From NCBI GenBank assembly GCA_035515475.1, contig DATJBF010000013.1, positions 1 through 57,420 of the forward strand: a DNA stretch of 57,420 nt. Direction: 5' to 3'. Below are positions 25,459 through 33,872 of this stretch, in pieces; the first letter of the stretch is position 1, and every line of letters starts with the position of its first letter. A program made the translations under genes and the position numbers. The notes beneath the pieces are model-generated. The model saw only the letters and a program-made list of their open reading frames with translations. It searched no databases and had not been told where the DNA came from. Source of the DNA: DATJBF01 sp035515475 (lineage in GTDB: Bacteria; Verrucomicrobiota; Verrucomicrobiia; Palsa-1439).

Positions 25459-28083
25459 ATGAGCCCTCGCGATCTCCCAATCCTGGAAATCCGCGACCGG
25501 CTCTTGATGTCGTTGCGCGAGCACCGGCGCTTGATCCTGACCGCGCCGACCGGCTCCGGCAAGTCCACCCAGGTGCCGCAGATGCTGCTCGATGGCGGGT
25601 TGTTGGGTGACGGACAAGTTGTGATTCTGCAGCCGCGGCGGTTGCCGGCGCGGCTCCTGGCCGCGTGGGTCGCAAACGACCACGGCGGCAAACTCGGCGA
25701 AGAAGTCGGCTACCAGATCCGGTTCGACGACGCGACTTCGCCCGCGACCCGGATTCGCTACGTGACGGAGGGCGTGCTGTTGCGGCAGATGCTGTCCGAC
25801 CCGACCCTCCCCGGGGTCAGCGCGATTATCTTTGACGAGTTTCACGAGCGGCATCTGTACGGCGACATCACGCTGGCCCGGGCGCTGCAGGTCCAGGAAA
25901 CCGTCCGCCCGGACCTGTTCATCCTCGCGATGTCGGCGACGCTGGACGTCGGCCCGCTCCAAAAATTTCTCGAACCCTGCACGGTGCTGTCATCGGTAGG
26001 CCGCACGTTCCCGGTGGAAGTTGAATACCTGGCGAAGCCCGTGGGCGATTGGCCGGTTTGGGAGGCGGCGGTGCACGAGTTGGAGCAACTGGTGAAGCGC
26101 CACGCGGGGGATGCGCTCGTCTTCATGCCCGGGGCGTACGAGATCGGCCGCACCGTTCAGGCCGCGCGCGACGCGCTCGGCAACAAGTTCATCGTTCTGC
26201 CGTTGCACGGCGATTTGCCGACGAATGACCAGGACGCCGCCGTTGCCCGGTACGACCGCCGCAAGGTGGTCGTGTCGACGAACGTCGCCGAGACGTCGCT
26301 GACGATCGACGGCGTGCGGATTGTGATCGACAGCGGTCTGGCGCGCATCCCGCGCTACGATCCGTACCGCGGCATCAACACGTTGCTGGTCGAAAAAATC
26401 AGCCGCGCGTCCGCCGACCAACGGGCCGGCCGCGCCGGCCGGACCGCGCCGGGCGTGTGCTTGCGGCTGTGGACCGGGCGCGAGCACGAGCAGCGTCCCG
26501 CGCAGGAGCTTCCCGAGGTGAAGCGTCTCGATTTGGCGGAGGTGGTGTTGACCTTGAAAGCGAGTGGCGTGGACGACGTGCATTCGTTCCGCTGGCTCGA
26601 GCCACCGAACAAGCAGTCGTTGGAGCGCGCGGAGAATCTTCTGACAGACCTTGGCGCTCTTTCGCGCCCCTCACCCGAGTCCCCAAGCACATCGGCTGCC
26701 GCCATCACCGATCTCGGCCGCCGGATGCTGGCGTTCCCGTTGCATCCCCGCTACGCGCGCATGTTGTTGGCGGCGCAGGAATACGGTTGCGTGCGGCCGG
26801 TGGCGTTGATCGCCGCGCTGACGCAGGGACGCGATTTGCTGGTGCGTCGACAGGGCCGGGAAGTTGCCGACGCGCGTGACGAATTGCTGGGCGGCGGCGA
26901 CTCGGATTTCTTCGTGTTGATGCGGGCCTGGCGGTTTGCGGACCGCAACGGCTACAATCTCGAGCGCTGTCGTCATTTGGGCATCCACGCGCAGGCGGCG
27001 CGACAGGTCGGACCGCTGTTCGAACAATTCCTCGGCATCGCGAATCGTGAGGGCTTGGACGTGAGTGAGAAACGCGCGGGGAGCGACGCGATCCAGCGGT
27101 GCATTTTGCTCGGCTTCTCCGATCACGTGGCGCGTCGGCTCGACGCGGGCACGTTGCGGTGCGAGTTGGTGCACGGCCGTCGCGGTCTGCTGGCGCGTGA
27201 GAGCGTGGTGTCCCGCGCCGGCGGGACGCCGCTGCTGGTGGCCGCCGAAGTGCGCGAGGTGCAGAGCGGCACCGGCAAGGACAAGGAAGTGAACGTGTTG
27301 CTCAGTCTGGCAACGGCCGTGAAGGAGGACTGGCTGCGGGAGTTGTTTCCCGGTGATTTCCGTGAAACGCACGAGGTGATCTACGATACCGCGCGGCGGC
27401 GGGTGTTCGCCGAACGCCGCAAGAGTTTTCGCGACCTGGTACTGCAGGCGGACCGGTCGGAATTGGAGGTGGGACAGGCGTCCCGCCTGTCCACTCCTCA
27501 AGGCTGGTCAGCCGGGACACCCGACCCACTGAATCAAGCCGCGCGCATTCTTGCCGACGAAGTGTTGGCCGGACGATGCCCGTTGAAGAATTGGGACGAC
27601 GCGGTCGAGCAATGGATCGTGCGCGTGAACCGATTGCGGGAGTGGATGCCCCAACTCGATTTGCCCGCGATTGCCGAAGACGATCGCCGCACGCTCATCC
27701 AACAAATCTGCCACGGCGCGCTCGGTTACAAGGAAATCAAAGACAGACCGGTGTGGCCGATTCTGCGAGCGTGGCTCACGTCGCAGCAGCAGGCGTGGGT
27801 GGATGAATACACGCCGGAACGGATTGAGTTGAGGTCGGGCCGCCGCGCCAAGGTGACGTATTCGGCCGATGGTCCGCCGACGATTGCAGCCCGGATCCAG
27901 GATTTGTACGGCACGAACGCGCTGGCCATTGCGGCCGGCCGCATTCCCGTCCGGATTCAAGTGCTCGCCCCGAATCATCGGCCGGTGCAGGTGACCGACA
28001 ATCTCGCCACGTTCTGGCGGGAAACCTATCCGAAGTTGAAGCAAGAATTGCAGCGGAAGTATCCGAAGCACGAGTGGCGGTGA
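25459..28083 (+). CDS. hrpB: ATP-dependent helicase HrpB
   Basis: An 874-residue DEAH/RHA-type helicase. Walker A TAPTGSGKS (residues 28-36), motif II DEFHERH (about 126; DEFH in place of DEAH, as in HrpB generally), motif III SATLD (about 159), motif VI DQRAGRAGRTAPG and a full HrpB C-terminal domain are visible. It unwinds nucleic acids; its cellular role is unsettled, with a role in RNA metabolism suspected. A repeat hairpin of the GGACAGGCG family is inserted in frame at about residues 671-690, adding roughly 20 residues that read as a flexible VGQASRLSTPQGWSAGT-like linker. Length is slightly above the usual 810-850. Confidence 0.93.
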   Translation: MSPRDLPILEIRDRLLMSLREHRRLILTAPTGSGKSTQVPQMLLDGGLLGDGQVVILQPRRLPARLLAAWVANDHGGKLGEEVGYQIRFDDATSPATRIRYVTEGVLLRQMLSDPTLPGVSAIIFDEFHERHLYGDITLARALQVQETVRPDLFILAMSATLDVGPLQKFLEPCTVLSSVGRTFPVEVEYLAKPVGDWPVWEAAVHELEQLVKRHAGDALVFMPGAYEIGRTVQAARDALGNKFIVLPLHGDLPTNDQDAAVARYDRRKVVVSTNVAETSLTIDGVRIVIDSGLARIPRYDPYRGINTLLVEKISRASADQRAGRAGRTAPGVCLRLWTGREHEQRPAQELPEVKRLDLAEVVLTLKASGVDDVHSFRWLEPPNKQSLERAENLLTDLGALSRPSPESPSTSAAAITDLGRRMLAFPLHPRYARMLLAAQEYGCVRPVALIAALTQGRDLLVRRQGREVADARDELLGGGDSDFFVLMRAWRFADRNGYNLERCRHLGIHAQAARQVGPLFEQFLGIANREGLDVSEKRAGSDAIQRCILLGFSDHVARRLDAGTLRCELVHGRRGLLARESVVSRAGGTPLLVAAEVREVQSGTGKDKEVNVLLSLATAVKEDWLRELFPGDFRETHEVIYDTARRRVFAERRKSFRDLVLQADRSELEVGQASRLSTPQGWSAGTPDPLNQAARILADEVLAGRCPLKNWDDAVEQWIVRVNRLREWMPQLDLPAIAEDDRRTLIQQICHGALGYKEIKDRPVWPILRAWLTSQQQAWVDEYTPERIELRSGRRAKVTYSADGPPTIAARIQDLYGTNALAIAAGRIPVRIQVLAPNHRPVQVTDNLATFWRETYPKLKQELQRKYPKHEWR
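27472..27492. repeat. GGACAGGCG hairpin inside hrpB
   Basis: A perfect 9-bp stem with 3-nt loop (GGACAGGCG-TCC-CGCCTGTCC). It is part of a longer inserted stretch up to about 27525 and matches the hairpin at 8998-9016 read from the other strand. The reading frame of hrpB continues through it. Confidence 0.8.
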
Positions 28084-28151
28084 CCTTTTTGCTTGTTCCG
28101 GTCGGCGAATCGGTGATACACGTACGCCGAGTCAACCGGCAGGAGGGCAAC

Positions 28152-28994
28152 ATGTTTGCGAAGATTTCTTATACATGGAGCATCATGCGGGCGTCGTGGG
28201 ACGTGCTCAAGCGGGACAAGACGTTGTTGTTGTTTCCCTTGTTGTCTGGCCTCTGTTGTTTGCTGGTGCTGCTGTCCTTTCTGGTGCCGATTTTCCTGAC
28301 CGGCGCATGGCAACCGCCGGCGCCGGGAACCGCTCGCGTGGACACGAGCGTTTACTACGGCATTCTGCTGTTGTTCTATCTCGCCAACTTTTTCGTGATC
28401 ACATTCTTCAACACCGCGATCATTTCCTGCGCCATGTTGCGGTTGGCTGGCGGCAGCCCGACGCTGGCCGACGGATTCCACGAGGCGGCGGTCCGGTTGC
28501 CCCAGATCGCCGGCTGGGCACTGTTGTCGGCGACGGTCGGTTTGATTTTGCGCATCATCGAGGACCGGTCGAAATGGATCGGGCGGATCGTCGCGGGTCT
28601 GCTGGGCATGGCTTGGACCGTCACCAGTTTCCTGGTGGTACCGGTCATTGTGGCGGAACGCAAGGGGCCGTTCGGCGCCCTGAAGGGATCCACGGTGATG
28701 CTGCGACGCACCTGGGGCGAACAACTCGTCGGCAGCTTCAGTTTCGGCGTGGTGTTTGGTCTGCTCGGTCTTCCCGCGGTGGCGCTGATCGTGGCGGTTG
28801 CCTTCCTGGGCAACCTCGCGCTGTTGCTGTTGGCGGTCTTGGTGGGCGTGGTGTATTGGATCGCACTGTCGCTCGTGCAATCGGCGTTGCAAAGCATCTT
28901 TCAGGCGGCCGTGTACTTGTACTCGTACAATGGCGGGTTGGCGCCGGAAGGTTTCAGTCCGCAATTGCTGGCCGACGCGCTGCGTCCGAAATAA
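28152..28994 (+). CDS. Multi-helix membrane protein (DUF6159-like)
   Basis: A 280-residue integral membrane protein preceded by AGGAGG. It opens with SIMRASWDVLKRDKTLLLFP, typical of a DUF6159-like family in which a short amphipathic helix precedes two membrane helices. Six hydrophobic segments follow, ending with SALQSIFQAAVYLYSYNGG. No enzymatic motif. Its function is unknown. It sits between hrpB and hemL with no clear link to either. Confidence 0.75.
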   Translation: MFAKISYTWSIMRASWDVLKRDKTLLLFPLLSGLCCLLVLLSFLVPIFLTGAWQPPAPGTARVDTSVYYGILLLFYLANFFVITFFNTAIISCAMLRLAGGSPTLADGFHEAAVRLPQIAGWALLSATVGLILRIIEDRSKWIGRIVAGLLGMAWTVTSFLVVPVIVAERKGPFGALKGSTVMLRRTWGEQLVGSFSFGVVFGLLGLPAVALIVAVAFLGNLALLLLAVLVGVVYWIALSLVQSALQSIFQAAVYLYSYNGGLAPEGFSPQLLADALRPK

Positions 28995-29068
28995 CCGTCC
29001 GCAGTGAACCAATCGCCACCGGGCGTTTCGTCTCGCAACCGCTGCGGATTCTGTTAGATTTCGCAGAG

Positions 29069-30334
29069 ATGAACCCGTCCCGCCACACCTCCGAAAAACT
29101 CTGGCAGGAAGCATCGCGGCTGTTGCCCGGCGGAGTGAACTCGCCCGTGCGAGCCTTTCGCGGCGTCGGCGGCACGCCGTTCTTCACGCAACGCGCCAAA
29201 GGTTCCCGGCTCTGGGACGTGGACGGCAACGACTACATCGATTACGTGTGTTCGTGGGGGCCGATGATTCTCGGTCATGCGCATCCGAAAGTGGTGCGTG
29301 CGGTGCAGGAGGCGGCGCGCGACGGCACGAGCTTCGGCACACCCAATCCACGCGAGATCAAACTCGCCCAGCTTGTTTGTAAGAGTTTTCCGTCGATTCA
29401 CAAGGTGCGGTTCGTCAATTCAGGCACGGAAGCGACGATGTCGGCGATTCGGCTGGCGCGCGGATTCACCAACCGGGACAAGATTGTGAAGTTTGAAGGG
29501 TGTTATCACGGTCACGCCGACGCCCTGCTGGTCAAAGCCGGTTCCGGCGGCGCGACGTTCGACGTGCCCGACAGCGCCGGTGTGCCGGCCGATTTTGCGC
29601 GGAATACGCTGACGTTGCCATTGAACGATTTCGGCGCGCTCGACCGCGTTTCGTGGAAGGAGATCGCTGGCGCGATCATCGAGCCGATCCCGGCCAACAT
29701 GGGATTGATCCCGCTCAGGCCCGGCTTCCTGGAGAAGCTTCGCCAACTGACTCGGGACAACGGCGCGCTGCTGATCCTCGACGAAGTCATCAGCGGGTTC
29801 CGGGTGGCGAAAGGCGGCGCTCAGGAACTTTATGGGATTCAGGCCGATCTCACGACGTTGGGCAAGATTATCGGTGGTGGCCTGCCGGTCGGGGCATTTG
29901 GCGGACGGGCCGACATCATGGACCTGCTCGCACCAAATGGTCCCGTGTACCAGGCGGGGACGTTGTCGGGCAATCCACTGGCGATGGCAGCGGGGATTGC
30001 GACGCTGGAGGAATTGTCACAGCGGGACGCGTACGCCAAACTCGAGAGGCTTGGTGCAGCGCTGGGCGACGAACTGAAGAAGGTCGTCAACGCGCAGCAT
30101 GTGCGAATCGGCTCGTTGTTCTGCGCGTTCTTCACCGACCGCGAGGTCGTCGATTACGCGAGCGCGAAGACGTGTGATACCAAACGTTACGCCAGGTTCT
30201 TCCAGGCGATGCTGGAGCGTGGCGTATACTTCGCGCCGTCGCAATTCGAGGTCGGGTTCCTGTCGCTGGCGCACACGGAAGCGGACGTGGAGGCCACGGT
30301 GAAGGCGGCGCGGGAAGCGGGGAAGGGGCTGTGA
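29069..30334 (+). CDS. hemL: Glutamate-1-semialdehyde 2,1-aminomutase
   Basis: A 421-residue PLP enzyme that converts glutamate-1-semialdehyde to 5-aminolevulinate in the C5 route to tetrapyrroles. It has the family start LLPGGVNSPVRAF, the substrate loop VNSGTEATMSAIRLARG, the Asp of LILDEVISGFR that binds the PLP ring, and the Schiff-base Lys at about residue 266 in TLGKIIGGGLPVG. The length is that of the family. A tract of GTTGATG repeats begins directly after the stop. Confidence 0.96.
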   Translation: MNPSRHTSEKLWQEASRLLPGGVNSPVRAFRGVGGTPFFTQRAKGSRLWDVDGNDYIDYVCSWGPMILGHAHPKVVRAVQEAARDGTSFGTPNPREIKLAQLVCKSFPSIHKVRFVNSGTEATMSAIRLARGFTNRDKIVKFEGCYHGHADALLVKAGSGGATFDVPDSAGVPADFARNTLTLPLNDFGALDRVSWKEIAGAIIEPIPANMGLIPLRPGFLEKLRQLTRDNGALLILDEVISGFRVAKGGAQELYGIQADLTTLGKIIGGGLPVGAFGGRADIMDLLAPNGPVYQAGTLSGNPLAMAAGIATLEELSQRDAYAKLERLGAALGDELKKVVNAQHVRIGSLFCAFFTDREVVDYASAKTCDTKRYARFFQAMLERGVYFAPSQFEVGFLSLAHTEADVEATVKAAREAGKGL

Positions 30335-30420
30335 GTTAATGAGTTTGTGGGTTGATGCGTCGGTAGATGAGTTGATGGGTTGATGGGTTGATGAATTGAG
30401 AAGCGAAGGAGTTGGGAGGC
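30335..30420. repeat. Heptad tract, left arm, GGTTGAT/GAGTTGA type
   Basis: GAGTTAATGAGTTTGTGG, then GAGTTGATGGGTTGATGGGT and GAGTTGGGAGG, with a 7-nt step. It is the near-inverse of the tract at 30869-30956, and the two frame the four-helix-bundle gene. Confidence 0.75.
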
Positions 30421-30424
30421 TGAT

Positions 30425-30856
30425 GTGAGTTATCAAAGCTTCAAGCAATTGGAGGCGTGGAAGCAGGCGCGGGAACTGCGGAAGCGGGTTTATGCGCTGA
30501 CGAAACAATTGCCGTCCGATGAGAAATTCAACGTTGTTTCACAGATGCGGCGGGCAGTTCTTTCCGTGACCAACAATATTGCGGAGGGTCACGGCCGATT
30601 CCACTATCAGGAATTCATCCAGTTTCTGCGTCAGGCGCGCGGTTCGCTTGAGGAACTGCGCGACGATCTCACTCTATGCGAAGACGAAAGCTACGCCCCG
30701 CGTGCGTTGACAGAGGCCCTCGACGAGCAAATCAATCTGACCCGAAGACTGGTGAATGGCCTGATACGACATCTGCAGGAAGCGAAGGTGACATCACTGG
30801 CCCGCGAGGATTCGGGTGATTACGTGGCTGCGGAACCCGAAGTTGATATTCCGTGA
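30425..30856 (+). CDS. Four-helix-bundle protein of the 23S rRNA intervening-sequence (S23) family
   Basis: A 143-residue protein with the family pattern FKQLEAWKQARELRKRVYAL, then SQMRRAVLSVTNNIAEGHGR and FIQFLRQARGSLEELRDDL. It folds as four antiparallel helices and forms homopentamers in known structures; the biochemical role is not established. The gene starts at a GTG. It is enclosed between inverted heptad tracts (30335-30420 and 30869-30956) and separates hemL from ubiX, which suggests that it moved in as a unit. The C-terminal extension (SLAREDSGDYVAAEPEVDIP) is not typical of the family. Confidence 0.92.
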   Translation: MSYQSFKQLEAWKQARELRKRVYALTKQLPSDEKFNVVSQMRRAVLSVTNNIAEGHGRFHYQEFIQFLRQARGSLEELRDDLTLCEDESYAPRALTEALDEQINLTRRLVNGLIRHLQEAKVTSLAREDSGDYVAAEPEVDIP

Positions 30857-30868
30857 ATCTCTTCGCCA

Positions 30869-30956
30869 TGAACTCCTCAACTCGTAAACTTTTCAACCTC
30901 TCAACTCTTCACCCCATCAACCTCTCAACTTCTCAACTCCTCAACCTCCAATCTCC
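30869..30956. repeat. Heptad tract, right arm, inverse of 30335-30420
   Basis: ACTCCTCAACTCGTAAAC, then CAACCTCTCAACTCTTC and CAACTTCTCAACTCCTCAAC, the reverse complement in type of GAGTTGA heptads. It runs to the base before the ubiX start codon. Confidence 0.75.
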
Positions 30957-31517
30957 ATGAAACTTGTCATTGCCATGACCGGCGCCAGTGGCGCGATCTA
31001 CACGCAGCGGCTGCTCGACAATCTCGACCCGCAGCAACACGAGATCCATTTCATTGCGACGACGCACGCCCGGGAGGTGGCACAACTCGAATTGCCGAAA
31101 GGGGAACTGAAACTCTCGCCGCGGATCATTCAGTACCGCGAGGAGGACTCGATGTTCGTGCCGTTCGTCAGCGGCTCGGCGAGATTCGACGCCATGGTGG
31201 TCATTCCCGCGTCGATGGGAACGATTGGCCGTCTGGCGCACGGCACGTCCGACAGCACCGTGGCCCGCGCCGGCGACGTGTTTCTGAAGGAACGGCGCAA
31301 ACTCATCCTCGTGCCCCGCGACGCGCCGTACAACCTGATTCATCTCCGCAACATGGCCACGTTGACCGAAGCGGGCGCGACGATCATCCCGGCCAGTCCC
31401 TCGTTCTACACCAAGCCGAAAACGATCCCGGACCTGGTGGACACGATCATCGCCCGCGTGCTCGACCATCTCGGCGTGGAACACAGGCTGGTGAAACGCT
31501 GGCAGAGCTCAGAATGA
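30957..31517 (+). CDS. ubiX: Flavin prenyltransferase UbiX
   Basis: A 186-residue flavoprotein that prenylates FMN to form the cofactor of UbiD-type decarboxylases. Motifs: VIAMTGASGAIYTQRLL at the start (FMN phosphate loop), VVIPASMGTIGRLAHGTSD (residues 80-98) and LVPRDAPYNLIHLRNM. In futalosine-pathway organisms this protein (also called MqnM) serves the MqnL decarboxylase, and mqnP/E/A/C lie 10 kb downstream. No ubiD/mqnL gene is visible here. The start ATG directly abuts a repeat tract, with no clear ribosome site. Confidence 0.93.
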   Translation: MKLVIAMTGASGAIYTQRLLDNLDPQQHEIHFIATTHAREVAQLELPKGELKLSPRIIQYREEDSMFVPFVSGSARFDAMVVIPASMGTIGRLAHGTSDSTVARAGDVFLKERRKLILVPRDAPYNLIHLRNMATLTEAGATIIPASPSFYTKPKTIPDLVDTIIARVLDHLGVEHRLVKRWQSSE

Positions 31518-31525
31518 AGCGAGTT

Positions 31526-31592
31526 CTGTAGCGGCGGTCTGCGACCGCCGAACGCAACTGAAAGAACCGACGCTCATAGAGCGCCGCTACAG
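31526..31592. repeat. MITE-like element with CTGTAGCGGCG termini, copy 1
   Basis: 67 nt bounded by CTGTAGCGGCG and its reverse complement CGCCGCTACAG, with an inner hairpin GCGGTC-TGC-GACCGC. It overlaps the 3' end of the ketopantoate-reductase-like gene and supplies its last codons and stop. Confidence 0.75.
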
Positions 31593-32521
31593 TTTCTAGC
31601 GTCCAGAAACTTCAACTGGCGGTACAACATTTCGATGAGCGGCGACTTGGCGCCAGCCTGGTGCGCCGCCCGGAGCGGGTTGCCGAAGATGGCCTCCACT
31701 TCCATCGGGTGATGCTCGTCGTAATCGATCTTCATGCTCGTCCGGTACGGCTTCATCCGGTCGGTCCGGTCGAGCATTTCTTTCACGAACTCCGGCGGAA
31801 TCCGTCGTCCGCACGCCGCCGCGTCCGCCACGACTTCGCTCATCAAGTCTTGCACCAGTGTGCGGGTATGAGGATCAGCCATGAGGTGGTCGGTCGTGGA
31901 ATCGAGCACGACCGACAGTCCGTTGTAGGGAATGTTCCACACCAATTTCTCCCAGCGCGCCGTCAGCAGGTCCGGACTCAGCTCGGTGGGAATGCCGGCC
32001 CGTTGAAAGTCAGCGGCGACCTGCCGCATCCGGTCGGTGACGCCGACGGGTGTGCCAGCGGCGGAGTATTCGCCGATGCGGACGTCGCCGTAATCGAGGT
32101 GACGGACGTGTCCCGGCCCGATCTTGTTGGAGCAGAGAAAACAGAGTCCGCCCAGCACGCGTTGCGGGCCGACGATTCCGGCCACCTCATCTTCGATGCC
32201 GAGTCCGTTCTGCATCACGAGCACCGTGGTGTCGCCTTGGGCGAGGGGCGGCAGAAGTTCCGGAAGCAAGTGGTTCTGCGTTGTCTTCAGGCAGATGCAC
32301 ACGACGTCGCACCGCGGCATATCTCCCGTGTCGCGGTAAGCATTGACGCGCGGCAGGGTGAAGTCGCCGTCCTTGGACTCGCAGATCAGGCCGTGTTGGC
32401 GGACGTGGTCGAAGTCGGTGTGCAACAGGAAATGGACGTCGCAGCCGGCGTGCTGCAGTCGGGCGCCGTAGAATCCGCCGAGCGCTCCCGTGCCGATGAT
32501 CGCGTAGCTGCGCGGTCGCAT
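31574..32521 (-). CDS. panE: 2-dehydropantoate 2-reductase family protein
   Basis: A 315-residue protein of the ApbA/PanE family, which reduces ketopantoate to pantoate with NADPH. N-terminal Rossmann motif AIIGTGALGGFYGARL, mid region VLVMQNGLGIED, and C-terminal KLVWNIPYNGLSVVLDSTTD with the conserved Lys and Asn, and EVEAIFGNPLRAAHQAG. As this family has many paralogues acting on other substrates, the symbol is tentative. The last five codons (NCSGAL, stop) lie within a MITE-like repeat, so the original C-terminus may have been replaced. Confidence 0.85.
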   Translation of the reverse strand: MRPRSYAIIGTGALGGFYGARLQHAGCDVHFLLHTDFDHVRQHGLICESKDGDFTLPRVNAYRDTGDMPRCDVVCICLKTTQNHLLPELLPPLAQGDTTVLVMQNGLGIEDEVAGIVGPQRVLGGLCFLCSNKIGPGHVRHLDYGDVRIGEYSAAGTPVGVTDRMRQVAADFQRAGIPTELSPDLLTARWEKLVWNIPYNGLSVVLDSTTDHLMADPHTRTLVQDLMSEVVADAAACGRRIPPEFVKEMLDRTDRMKPYRTSMKIDYDEHHPMEVEAIFGNPLRAAHQAGAKSPLIEMLYRQLKFLDARNCSGAL

Positions 32522-32607
32522 GACACCGGAAGTTTAACACACCGGGAAAAATGAAGTCACGAGGGGAGTGCGGGGACCTCGCCCCCGCTCGTTGGCCGCT
32601 TTCGGGA

Positions 32608-32681
32608 CTGTAGCGGCGGTCTGTGACCGCCGGGACTCTTCGTAAAAACAGCGGCTCGGCGCTCGCAGGGCGCCGCTACAG
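32608..32681. repeat. MITE-like element with CTGTAGCGGCG termini, copy 2
   Basis: 74 nt with the same inverted termini (CTGTAGCGGCG/CGCCGCTACAG) and GCGGTC-TGT-GACCGC inner hairpin as copy 1, in the same orientation. Copies 1 and 2 frame the panE-like gene. Confidence 0.75.
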
Positions 32682-32706
32682 AACTACCGGAGGAGAGGAT
32701 CGCCGC

Positions 32707-32907
32707 TTATTCCTCGAAGCAACACCGGCCACGGCAGCAGACGCGCAGGTGGACGGGCTGATCGTCGACGCCGATGCCGGTCAGGGTGCGGTTGCACCAG
32801 TAGAACGGTTCGGCCTCCGGTTCCCCCGGTTCGGCCAACGCGTCGGGCGCTTGCTCGGGGACAAAAAGCTTTTTCGTGCGCAGATGTTTGCAGATGGGCG
32901 TGTCCAT
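32707..32907 (-). CDS. Small cysteine-containing protein, end of the aldehyde oxidoreductase operon
   Basis: A 66-residue protein starting MDTPICKHLRTKKLFV, with Cys at 6, near 38 (FYWCNRT) and a C-terminal CCRGRCCFEE. The clustered Cys suggest metal or Fe-S binding. Its ATG lies 2 nt after the stop of the FAD subunit gene, so it is the last gene of the operon. I do not recognise the family. A role in cofactor insertion or electron transfer is inferred from its position and the cysteines. Confidence 0.7.
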   Translation of the reverse strand: MDTPICKHLRTKKLFVPEQAPDALAEPGEPEAEPFYWCNRTLTGIGVDDQPVHLRVCCRGRCCFEE

Positions 32908-32909
32908 GG

Positions 32910-33872
32910 TTACACCAGAAGTTGTTTCAGGGTTCGCCGCACCAGCGCGTGAGCAATCGGCACTTTGTAGCCGTTGTGCGCAAACGGCGTGGCATCCGTC
33001 AGGATCGCATCGGCGGCGCGCGTTGCCAGCGCATCGTCGAGTTCTTTGCCTTCGAGCAATTCGTTCGCCGCGGGAACCTGGTGGGGAATCGGCGAGATTG
33101 CGCCGAGCACGACGCGTACCTGGCTCAGTTTGCGGCCATCGACCTTGGCTGCCGCCGCACAACTGACCAACGCCCAATCGAAACTCGCTTTCTCGCTGAT
33201 TTGAAGGTACGCGCTCTGGCGGCCCGACGCCGGAATTTCCACGCGGAGGACGAGATCGGTCGTCGCGAGCGAGTTGTGCGATTCGGGGTTGTCCCAGGCT
33301 TTCGCGTACAGCTCGGGAATGGTGAGCGGGACGGCCTCCTTGCCGCGTTGCACGATGACTTTGGCGTCGAGCGCGGCCAGCGCGATCGCCAGGTTCGACA
33401 CGACCGGGCTGATGCACGGATTGCCGGAGAACAGGCTGTGGTATTTGTTCTCGCCTTCGCGCGCGTAGCACGTCGACCCGCCTCTCTTCAGACAGCGAAC
33501 GTCTCGCTGACGGTAATACCAGCAGCGTGAATGTTGCGCGAGATTGCCGCCGACGGTGGCCACGTTGCGGATTTGCGGCGAACCGATTTCTGCCGCAGCC
33601 TGCTGCAAGCCGGGGAACGCGCTCTTCAAATCCGCGTTGTTCTCCAATTCCGCGATGGTGACGTTGGCGCCAATCGTCCACTGGTCTTTGCCGCGCGTGA
33701 TGTCATGCATCGCGGGCAGGTCCTTGACGTTCACGAGCCGGCGGGGCTGGGCGATGTATTCTTTCATCTCGCCGAGTAGATCGATGCCGCCCGCGAGGAA
33801 GCGGCCGTTGTCAGCCACTTCCGCGACGGCGCTGTTCACAGTGCGAGGGTTGACGTACGCGAACGGGTTCAT
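32910..33872 (-). CDS. Aldehyde oxidoreductase FAD subunit with extra Fe-S loop (PaoB/YagS-like)
   Basis: A 320-residue FAD-binding subunit of the xanthine oxidase family. FAD motifs FLAGGIDLLGEMK (near residue 26) and VATVGGNLAQHSRCW (near 105) are present. After the second motif come RCWYYRQRDVRCLKRGG and further Cys (STCYAREGE, GNPCISP), the four-Cys insert that holds an extra [4Fe-4S] cluster in PaoB and HcrB. ATGA overlap with the Moco subunit gene indicates coupled translation. It would pass electrons from the 2Fe-2S subunit to a terminal acceptor. Confidence 0.9.
   Translation of the reverse strand: MNPFAYVNPRTVNSAVAEVADNGRFLAGGIDLLGEMKEYIAQPRRLVNVKDLPAMHDITRGKDQWTIGANVTIAELENNADLKSAFPGLQQAAAEIGSPQIRNVATVGGNLAQHSRCWYYRQRDVRCLKRGGSTCYAREGENKYHSLFSGNPCISPVVSNLAIALAALDAKVIVQRGKEAVPLTIPELYAKAWDNPESHNSLATTDLVLRVEIPASGRQSAYLQISEKASFDWALVSCAAAAKVDGRKLSQVRVVLGAISPIPHQVPAANELLEGKELDDALATRAADAILTDATPFAHNGYKVPIAHALVRRTLKQLLV

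Noticed and set aside
32707..33681. 324-codon minus-strand frame overlapping the FAD subunit gene
   Set aside because: Only its last 66 codons (32707-32907) lie outside the real FAD-subunit gene and start with a well-placed ATG; the rest is a shadow.
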